DNA from: Intestinirhabdus alba
GTDB lineage: Bacteria > Pseudomonadota > Gammaproteobacteria > Enterobacterales > Enterobacteriaceae
Direction: 5' to 3'
Assembly: GCF_009711095.1 (NCBI RefSeq)
Contig: NZ_WMJZ01000009.1
Span: forward strand, 1 to 64,000
DNA: 64,000 bases
The translations under genes were made by a program, and so were the position numbers. Below are positions 58,601 through 64,000 of this stretch, one piece after another. The notes beneath the pieces are model-generated. The model was not told the DNA's origin. It was given only the letters and a program-made list of their open reading frames with translations, and searched no databases. Position 1 is the stretch's first letter; the number at the start of each line of letters is the position of its first letter.

Positions 58601-59370
58601 ATGAGAAGATCCGCTTCCGCGATATCCAGGCCCAGCCGCGCAAAATTATCTCCAGCCCGACCTGGTCCGGCCTTGAGGATGAGCACGTCTCTTATAACGC
58701 CGGCTATACCAACGTTCACGAGCTGATCCCGTGGCGCACGCTGTCCGGTCGCCAGTCGCTGTATCAGGATCATCAGTGGATGCGCGATTTCGGCGAAAGC
58801 CTGCTGGTGTACCGTCCGCCTATCGACACCCGCTCGGTGAAAGCGGTGATGGGCGAAAGCGCCAACGGCAACCCGGAAAAAGCGCTGAACTTCCTGACGC
58901 CGCACCAGAAGTGGGGTATCCACTCCACCTACAGCGACAACCTGCTGATGCTGACCCTGGGGCGCGGCGGGCCGGTCGTGTGGCTGAGCGAGTCCGACGC
59001 TAAAGATCTGGGCGTTGAGGATAACGACTGGATCGAAGTCTTCAACACCAACGGTGCGCTGACCGCGCGGGCGGTGGTCAGCCAGCGCGTGCCGGCCGGA
59101 ATGACCATGATGTATCACGCCCAGGAGCGCATTGTGAATCTGCCGGGTTCAGAAATTACCGGCCAGCGCGGGGGGATCCATAACTCGGTTACCCGTATTA
59201 CGCCGAAACCGACCCATATGATCGGCGGCTATGCCCAGCTGGCCTACGGCTTTAACTACTACGGAACCGTGGGTTCTAACCGCGATGAGTTTGTTGTTGT
59301 GCGTAAGATGAAAAACATTAACTGGTTGGATGGCGAAGGCAATGACCAGGTACAGGAGAGCGTAAAATGA
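55627..59370 (+). CDS. narG: Nitrate reductase A alpha subunit NarG
   Basis: This 1247-residue catalytic subunit, same length as E. coli NarG, reduces nitrate to nitrite at a bis-MGD molybdenum centre on the cytoplasmic side. The FS0 cluster ligands His50, Cys54 and Cys58 (THGVNCTGSCSW; counted with Met) are present, and Asp223 in CDLPP is the Mo ligand. The ATG at 55627 with AGGAG in front is the conserved start. Its stop overlaps the narH ATG. It receives electrons through NarH from NarI. Confidence 0.98.
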   Translation: MSKFLDRFRYFKQKGETFADGHGQLLETNRDWEDGYRQRWQHDKIVRSTHGVNCTGSCSWKIYVKNGLVTWETQQTDYPRTRPDMPNHEPRGCPRGASYSWYLYSANRLKYPLMRKRLMKMWREAKKLHSDPVDAWASIIEDSDKAKSFKQARGRGGFVRSSWQEVNELIAASNVYTVKTYGPDRVAGFSPIPAMSMVSYASGARYLSLIGGTCLSFYDWYCDLPPSSPQTWGEQTDVPESADWYNSSYILAWGSNVPQTRTPDAHFFTEVRYKGTKTVAITPDYAEIAKLCDLWLAPKQGTDAAMALAMGHVMLREFHLDNPSQYFTDYVRRYTDMPMLVMLEARDGYYAAGRMLRAADLVDALGQENNPEWKTVAVNRNGDLVAPNGSIGFRWGEKGKWNLEQRDGTSGEETELQLSLMGSQDEIAEVGFPYFGGEGSEHFNKVDLENVLLHKLPAKRLQLADGSSALVTTVYDLTMANYGLERGLNDANCATGYDDIKAYTPAWAEQITGVPRAQIVRIAREFADNADKTHGRSMIIVGGGLNHWYHLDMNYRGLINMLVFCGCIGQSGGGWAHYVGQEKLRPQTGWQPLAFALDWQRPPRHMNSTSYFYNHSSQWRYETVTAQELLSPMADKSRYSGHLIDFNVRAERMGWLPSAPQLGTNPLYIARDAEKAGMNPVDYTVKALKEGSIRFAAEQPENGKNHPRNLFIWRSNLLGSSGKGHEFMLKYLLGTEHGIQGKDLGEQSGVKPEEVEWLDNGLDGKLDLVVTLDFRLSSTCLYSDIVLPTATWYEKDDMNTSDMHPFIHPLSAAVDPAWESKSDWEIYKGIAKRFSEVCVGHLGKETDVVTLPIQHDSSAELAQPLGVLDWKKGECDLIPGKTAPHIMTVERDYPATWERFTSIGPLMEKIGNGGKGIAWNTQSEMDLLRKLNYTKAEGPAKGQPMLNTAIDAAEMILTLAPETNGQVAVKAWAALSEFTGRDHTHLALNKEDEKIRFRDIQAQPRKIISSPTWSGLEDEHVSYNAGYTNVHELIPWRTLSGRQSLYQDHQWMRDFGESLLVYRPPIDTRSVKAVMGESANGNPEKALNFLTPHQKWGIHSTYSDNLLMLTLGRGGPVVWLSESDAKDLGVEDNDWIEVFNTNGALTARAVVSQRVPAGMTMMYHAQERIVNLPGSEITGQRGGIHNSVTRITPKPTHMIGGYAQLAYGFNYYGTVGSNRDEFVVVRKMKNINWLDGEGNDQVQESVK

Positions 59371-60902
59371 AAATTCGTTCACAGGTCGGCATGGTGCTGA
59401 ATCTTGATAAATGCATCGGCTGCCACACCTGCTCGGTTACCTGTAAAAACGTCTGGACCAGCCGGGAAGGGGTTGAGTATGCGTGGTTCAACAACGTTGA
59501 AACCAAGCCGGGCGTCGGTTTCCCCAACGACTGGGAAAATCAGGAGAAGTGGAAGGGCGGCTGGATCCGTAAAATCAACGGCAAGCTGCAGCCGCGAATG
59601 GGCAACCGCGCCATGCTGCTCGGAAAAATCTTCGCCAACCCGCATCTGCCGGGTATGGATGACTATTACGAACCCTTTGACTTTGACTACCAGAACCTGC
59701 GTACGGCACCGGAAGGTAAGCATCAGCCGATTGCGCGCCCCCGTTCGCTGATCACCGGCGAGCGGATGGCGAAGATTGAAAAAGGGCCGAACTGGGAAGA
59801 TGACCTGGGCGGCGAGTTCGAGAAGCTGGCCCGGGATCGCAACTTTGAGAACATGCAGAAGGCGATGTACGGCCAGTTTGAAAACACCTTTATGATGTAC
59901 CTGCCGCGCCTGTGCGAGCACTGCCTTAACCCGGCGTGCGTGGCGACCTGCCCGAGCGGAGCCATCTATAAGCGTGAAGAAGACGGCATTGTGCTGATCG
60001 ACCAGGATAAGTGCCGCGGCTGGCGCATGTGCATTACCGGCTGCCCCTACAAGAAGATTTACTTCAACTGGAAGAGCGGCAAGTCTGAGAAATGCATCTT
60101 CTGCTACCCGCGTATCGAAGCCGGTCAGCCGACCATCTGCTCTGAGACCTGCGTCGGCCGCATCCGCTATCTCGGCGTGCTGCTGTACGATGCGGACGCC
60201 ATTGAAAGCGCGGCCAGCACCGAAAACGAGAAAGATCTCTACCAGCGCCAGCTGGACGTCTTCCTCGATCCGCACGATCCGGCGGTTATTGAACAGGCGC
60301 TGAAGGACGGCGTACCGCAGAGCGTTATCGACGCGGCGCAGCAGTCGCCGGTGTACAAAATGGCGATGGACTGGAAGCTGGCCCTGCCGCTGCACCCGGA
60401 ATATCGCACCCTGCCGATGGTCTGGTACGTGCCGCCGCTGTCGCCGATCCAGTCCGCCGCCGACGCGGGCGAGCTTGGCAGCAACGGCATTCTGCCGGAC
60501 GTGGAGAGCCTGCGCATTCCGGTTCAGTACCTGGCTAACCTGCTGACCGCGGGGGATACCCAGCCGGTGCTGCTGGCGCTCAAAAGAATGCTGGCGATGC
60601 GTCACTACAAGCGCGCAGAGAGCGTTGACGGTAAAGTCGACACCCGGGCGCTGGAAGAGGTGGGCTTAAGCGAAGCGCAGGCCCAGGAGATGTACCGCTA
60701 TCTGGCTATCGCCAACTATGAGGATCGCTTCGTGGTGCCGGGCAGCCATCGCGAGCTGGCCCGCGACGCCTTCCCGGAAAAGAGCGGCTGCGGCTTTACC
60801 TTCGGCGACGGCTGCCACGGGTCGGAGAGCAAATTCAACCTGTTCAACAGCCGCCGCATCGACGCCGTTGATGTCACCCGCAAAACGGAGCCGCGCCAAT
60901 GA
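59367..60902 (+). CDS. narH: Nitrate reductase A beta subunit NarH
   Basis: This 511-residue iron-sulfur subunit has four cysteine groups: CIGCHTCSVTCKNVW, CEHCLNPACVATCPSG, CRGWRMCITGCPYK and CIFCYPRIEAG with a later SETCVG. In the third group Trp takes the place of one Cys, the known reason for its [3Fe-4S] cluster. It conducts electrons from NarI hemes to NarG. It overlaps narG by four bases and narJ by four. Confidence 0.98.
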   Translation: MKIRSQVGMVLNLDKCIGCHTCSVTCKNVWTSREGVEYAWFNNVETKPGVGFPNDWENQEKWKGGWIRKINGKLQPRMGNRAMLLGKIFANPHLPGMDDYYEPFDFDYQNLRTAPEGKHQPIARPRSLITGERMAKIEKGPNWEDDLGGEFEKLARDRNFENMQKAMYGQFENTFMMYLPRLCEHCLNPACVATCPSGAIYKREEDGIVLIDQDKCRGWRMCITGCPYKKIYFNWKSGKSEKCIFCYPRIEAGQPTICSETCVGRIRYLGVLLYDADAIESAASTENEKDLYQRQLDVFLDPHDPAVIEQALKDGVPQSVIDAAQQSPVYKMAMDWKLALPLHPEYRTLPMVWYVPPLSPIQSAADAGELGSNGILPDVESLRIPVQYLANLLTAGDTQPVLLALKRMLAMRHYKRAESVDGKVDTRALEEVGLSEAQAQEMYRYLAIANYEDRFVVPGSHRELARDAFPEKSGCGFTFGDGCHGSESKFNLFNSRRIDAVDVTRKTEPRQ

Positions 60903-61609
60903 TTGAATTACTCATTGTTTCGCGCCTGCTGGAGTACCCGGATGCCGCCTTATGGCAGCATCAGCAGGAGTTTTATGATGCGCTGGCCGCCTCAGAAAAC
61001 CTCAGCAAAGAGGATGCCCACGCCCTGGGCGTCTTCCTGCGCGATTTAACCGCCCAGGAGATGCTGGACGTCCAGGCCAGCTACAGCGAACTGTTCGATC
61101 GCGGCCGCGCCACCTCGCTGCTGCTGTTCGAACACGTGCACGGCGAGTCCCGCGATCGCGGTCAGGCGATGGTGGATCTGATGGCTCAGTATGAGCAGCA
61201 CGGCCTGGTGCTGGACAGCCGCGAGCTGCCGGACCACCTGCCGCTCTATCTGGAGTACCTGGCGCAACTGCCGAAAAATGATGCGCTGAACGGCCTGCAG
61301 GATATCGCGCCGATCCTGGCGCTGCTCAGCGCCCGTCTGCAGCAGCGTGAAAGTCGCTATGCCGAGCTGTTCGATCTGCTGCTGAAGCTGGCCGATACCG
61401 CCATCGACGGCCGCAAGGTTGCAGAGAAAATCGCCGACGAGGCGCGCGACGATACCCCGCAGGCGCTTGACGCGGTCTGGGAAGAGGAGCAGGTGAAATT
61501 CTTTGCTGACCAGGGCTGTGGCGACCCGGAGATCACCGTGCACCAGCGTCGTTTTGCCGGTGCCGTTGCGCCGCAATATCTGAATATTTCCACCGGAGGA
61601 CAGCAATAA
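60899..61609 (+). CDS. narJ: Nitrate reductase assembly chaperone NarJ
   Basis: This 236-residue helical chaperone, same length as E. coli NarJ, binds NarG to allow insertion of the molybdenum cofactor and membrane attachment; it is not part of the final enzyme. The conserved [17 protein letters not shown] segment is present. It overlaps narH (ATGA) and narI (TAATG). Confidence 0.97.
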   Translation: MIELLIVSRLLEYPDAALWQHQQEFYDALAASENLSKEDAHALGVFLRDLTAQEMLDVQASYSELFDRGRATSLLLFEHVHGESRDRGQAMVDLMAQYEQHGLVLDSRELPDHLPLYLEYLAQLPKNDALNGLQDIAPILALLSARLQQRESRYAELFDLLLKLADTAIDGRKVAEKIADEARDDTPQALDAVWEEEQVKFFADQGCGDPEITVHQRRFAGAVAPQYLNISTGGQQ

Positions 61610-62286
61610 TGCACTTCCTGAATATGTTCTTCTTTGACATCTATCCCTATATTGCCGGGGCGGTTTTTCTGATCGGCAGCTGGCTGCGCTATGACTACGG
61701 CCAGTACACCTGGCGCGCCGGCTCCAGCCAGATGCTGGATCGCAAAGGGATGAACATGGCGTCGAACCTGTTTCATTTCGGCATTTTAGGTATCTTTGTC
61801 GGCCACTTCCTCGGGATGCTGACGCCGCACTGGATGTATGAGTCTTTCCTGCCGCTCGAGGTGAAGCAAAAGATGGCGATGATCGGCGGCGGTGCCAGTG
61901 GGGTAATGATGCTGGTCGGCGGCGTGCTGCTGCTGAAACGGCGTCTGCTCAGCCCGCGGGTGCGCGCCACCACCACCGGCGCGGATTTCCTGATCCTCTT
62001 CCTGCTGGTGGTTCAGTGCGCGCTGGGACTGCTGACCATTCCGTTCTCCGCTCAGCATATGGACGGCAGCGAGATGATGAAGCTGGTGGGCTGGGCGCAG
62101 TCGGTGGTGACCTTCCACGGCGGCGCGTCGGCGAACCTGGACGGCGTGGCGCTTGTTTTCCGCCTGCACCTGGTACTGGGTATGACCCTGTTCCTGCTGT
62201 TCCCGTTCTCGCGTCTGGTGCATATCTGGAGCGTGCCGGTTGAGTACCTGACCCGCAAATACCAGATTGTACGCGCCCGTCGCTGA
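61609..62286 (+). CDS. narI: Nitrate reductase A gamma subunit NarI
   Basis: This 225-residue cytochrome b subunit, same length as E. coli NarI, has five spans. Its two b hemes are held by the histidines in [17 protein letters not shown] and in [20 protein letters not shown] followed by His. It oxidises quinol on the periplasmic side and anchors NarGH. Last gene of the operon, followed by a clear terminator. Confidence 0.98.
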   Translation: MHFLNMFFFDIYPYIAGAVFLIGSWLRYDYGQYTWRAGSSQMLDRKGMNMASNLFHFGILGIFVGHFLGMLTPHWMYESFLPLEVKQKMAMIGGGASGVMMLVGGVLLLKRRLLSPRVRATTTGADFLILFLLVVQCALGLLTIPFSAQHMDGSEMMKLVGWAQSVVTFHGGASANLDGVALVFRLHLVLGMTLFLLFPFSRLVHIWSVPVEYLTRKYQIVRARR

Positions 62287-62369
62287 GGCCGGCATCGCGT
62301 GAGGCTCTGCGCAGAGTGCAGGGCCGCGCGCTGCAAGAGGGGTTAATCGATCCTTTAACCGTTTATCGA

Positions 62370-62400
62370 TCCGGAAATGTTCTCATTTCCGGATTTTTTT
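62370..62400 (+). terminator. Rho-independent terminator of narGHJI
   Basis: The stem TCCGGAAATG / CATTTCCGGA with loop TTCT is followed by seven T, 83 bases after the narI stop. Confidence 0.92.
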
Positions 62401-62534
62401 ACGCCTGTCTTTCTCCCGGCGGCTCTGCGGCTGCGGTAAATGGCCGGTCCGGGATCTGATTCAAACGCTGTGCCCAACCCGAACTACAGGTATGTCCCGC
62501 ATCCGTTCACAGGCGTCGCTGGCGGACATTGGAT

Positions 62535-62730
62535 CTACCCAAAATCATTCAGGTTGCATCAAGGCGGCAAGAGAATGAGTCTCCGGGAGCATAGATAGCT
62601 ATGTGACCGGGGCGAATGACAAATCTGTCGGGAGCAGATTTGAACGCCGTTTAGCGGCGGCCCGTCAGGGCGAGCCTCATGGATGAGACGAGTGACCCGT
62701 AGCCAACGCTGAGGCAGCCTGAAGGATGAA
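62535..62730 (-). repeat. Composite ERIC element, inverted
   Basis: A diverged ERIC core (CTCCGGGAGCATAG then ATGTGACCGGGGCGAATGAC) is followed by the same insert as in the element at 37946-38186, in inverse orientation (CAGATTTGAACGCCGTT, GGCCCGTCAGGGCGAGCCTC, GGATGAGACGAGTGACCC). The termini are less well kept. It lies between narI and the tRNA-Tyr repeats. Confidence 0.75.
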
Positions 62731-62902
62731 GGGTGGGGGAAGGATTACTCGGCGCAAGCGCCTTCGCCCTTCGGGTCGTTGCCTGCGGCAACGCTTTCTC
62801 GCTACGCTCGAATCGAACCTTAATCGAAGGTTCTCGTCCTTCCCCCTCAGGAGAAAAACGGGGCGCTGAGCACTGGCCTGACAATGAAGATACAGAGAAG
62901 AG
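62731..62902 (-). repeat. rtT-like repeat downstream of tRNA-Tyr, unit 2
   Basis: About 172 bases, nearly identical to unit 1 over most of its length, starting with a copy (here shortened) of the tRNA-Tyr 3' end. It contains hairpin-forming sequence (CGTTGCCTGCGGCAACG). It is the last unit before the ERIC element. Confidence 0.75.
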
Positions 62903-63077
62903 TGGTGGTGGGGGAAGGATTACTCGGCGCAAGCGCCTTCGCCCTTCGGGTCGTTGCCTGCGGCAACGCTTTCTCGCTACGCTCGAATCGAACCTTAATC
63001 GAAGGTTCTCGTCCTTCCCCCTCAGGAGAAAAACGGAGCGCCGAACATTGAGCTGACGATGAGGATACAGAGAAGAA
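62903..63077 (-). repeat. rtT-like repeat downstream of tRNA-Tyr, unit 1
   Basis: A 175-base unit whose left end (62903 on) repeats the last 19 bases of tRNA-Tyr including CCA (TGGTGGTGGGGGAAGGATT on the plus strand). This is the design of the E. coli tyrT rtT repeats, which are about 178 bases long and also carry the 19-base tRNA end. It is transcribed after the second tRNA gene. Confidence 0.8.
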
Positions 63078-63162
<85 letters not shown>

Positions 63163-63200
63163 AGGGGAAATATAGTGCCTGAAATTACACAATCATGAGT

Positions 63201-63325
63201 ATTGGGGGAAGGATCATTCGTCGCTCCGCTCCTCACCCTTCGGGCCGTTGCCGTTGGCAACGTTCTCTCGCTTTCGCTCGAGTCGAACCTTAATCGAAGG
63301 TTCTCACCCTTCCCGACAGGTGAAA
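63201..63325 (-). repeat. Diverged rtT-like unit in the tRNA spacer
   Basis: The 209-base spacer between the two tRNA genes contains a third, diverged copy of the repeat: a partial tRNA 3' end (TTGGGGGAAGGAT), the CGTTGCCGTTGGCAACG hairpin and the AACCTTAATCGAAGGTTCTC segment shared with units 1 and 2. Confidence 0.65.
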
Positions 63326-63371
63326 GAATTAACACTGCCTGTCGGTGTGACTACACTGCCGTAGTGAATAA

Positions 63372-63456
<85 letters not shown>

Positions 63457-63537
63457 AGGGGTAAATTCATTTTACTTAACGTATGCTGAGTACCGCCTGC
63501 AGCAATGCGTTTATTGACCCGCTTCCTTGTGAGAAGC

Positions 63538-63572
63538 GGGGCGCATCATATCAAATGACGCGCTGCTGTAAA
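63538..63572 (-). promoter_or_regulatory. tyrT-type stringent promoter
   Basis: On the minus strand TTTACA (63572-63567), 16 bases, then TATGAT (63550-63545) and the GC-rich discriminator GCGCCCCGC. This equals the E. coli tyrT promoter as I remember it. The discriminator makes it sensitive to ppGpp. AT-rich DNA upstream (63573-63620) would fit Fis sites. Confidence 0.88.
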
Positions 63573-63663
63573 GATCCCGATTGATAAAAATAAACTGGTT
63601 GCCTGATTTTTACACGCCACGGCGCAAAGCTAACCAGTTTAGGCCGTGTCCCTTAACCGGTGG

Positions 63664-64000
63664 TTAAAGGATAATCGTTCGGTTGCCGTAGACAAATACG
63701 CGCTGGGCCAGCACCTGATACAGCGCCCGGCTTAATACGTTCTTTTCTACGTCCCGCCCCGCGCGCATCATGTCCTCGGCCGTATAGGTATGATCGACGT
63801 GGATGACGTCCTGCATAATAATCGGCCCTTCATCCAGATTGTCATTGACGTAGTGCGCGGTGGCACCAACGATCTTCACCCCGCGCTCATAGGCCTGGTG
63901 GTAGGGCCGCGCGCCGATGAAGGCGGGCAGAAAGGAGTGGTGAATATTAATAATTTTATTCGGGAAGCGGGCAACAAATTCGGGTGTCAGTACGCGCATA
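63664..64000 (-). CDS. purU: Formyltetrahydrofolate deformylase, C-terminal part
   Basis: The last 112 or so residues of PurU. The frame is open to the right edge, so the start lies outside. The hydrolase domain shows NIHHSFLPAF and GATAHYVNDNLDEGPII with the conserved His and Asp of the formyl-transferase fold, and the protein ends in VFVYGNRTIIL. PurU splits 10-formyl-tetrahydrofolate to formate and tetrahydrofolate, giving formate for PurT and balancing one-carbon pools. It is next to tRNA-Tyr as in E. coli. Confidence 0.96.
   Translation of the reverse strand, partial: MRVLTPEFVARFPNKIINIHHSFLPAFIGARPYHQAYERGVKIVGATAHYVNDNLDEGPIIMQDVIHVDHTYTAEDMMRAGRDVEKNVLSRALYQVLAQRVFVYGNRTIIL

Noticed and set aside
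62731-63077. CRISPR array
   Set aside because: The repeats are about 175 bases long, with tRNA 3' ends and no spacers; no cas gene is near.

Overview
The window is chromosomal DNA from a GC-rich member of the Enterobacteriaceae. From about 24.9 kb to the right end it follows the Escherichia coli backbone in the same relative order: ychF, pth, ychH, (insertion), dauA, prs, ispE, lolB, hemA, prfA, prmC, sirB2, sirB1, kdsA, chaA, chaB, (chaC missing), ychN, ychO, narL, narX, narK, narGHJI, two tRNA-Tyr genes, purU. Many proteins have exactly the E. coli length. The genus cannot be fixed from this sequence. Several 127-bp ERIC elements and the tRNA-Tyr-derived repeats also fit this family.

Left part (1 to about 24.7 kb), accessory. 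The window opens in the 3' end of a Tli4-like type VI secretion immunity gene, followed by two mosaic paralogs of unknown function. A long minus-strand gene train (19.6 kb down to 2.9 kb) follows: two lipoproteins, a membrane-anchored TerD-like protein, SrfA, SrfB (actin/Hsp70-like ATPase fold), SrfC (P-loop GTPase-like), a single-span protein with an acidic/proline linker, a periplasmic vWA protein, a MacB/LolD-type ABC ATPase, an FtsX-type permease and a periplasmic SUMF1-fold protein. Most junctions overlap by a few bases, which suggests one trans-envelope machine. Next come an orphan flagellin-like gene with a candidate sigma-28 promoter and a 131-residue tail after the usual C-terminus, an MBL-fold protein lacking the zinc histidines, and a divergent LysR regulator.

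Middle insertion (27.3 to 36.1 kb) between ychH and dauA, which are neighbours in E. coli. A tightly packed minus-strand operon encodes a FecCD/BtuCD-type importer (binding protein, permease, ATPase), a pseudoazurin and a complete cytochrome bc1 complex (Rieske protein, cytochrome b, cytochrome c1). E. coli has no bc1 complex. The binding-protein gene is duplicated. The upstream copy is preceded by an intact cobalamin riboswitch and the downstream copy by a gutted relic of the same riboswitch. An FNR-like box lies between the copies. This is the most unexpected system in the window.

Right part, housekeeping and nitrate respiration. Heme synthesis (hemA), translation termination (prfA, prmC), PRPP synthesis, isoprenoid and KDO synthesis lie next to the complete nitrate respiration locus: NarX/NarL sense nitrate, NarK transports nitrate/nitrite and NarGHJI reduces nitrate. 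Perfect FNR boxes precede narK and narG, and NarL heptamers cluster between narX and narK. The right end has a tyrT-type stringent promoter, two tRNA-Tyr genes and rtT-like repeats carrying copies of the tRNA 3' end, then the start of the window's last gene, purU.
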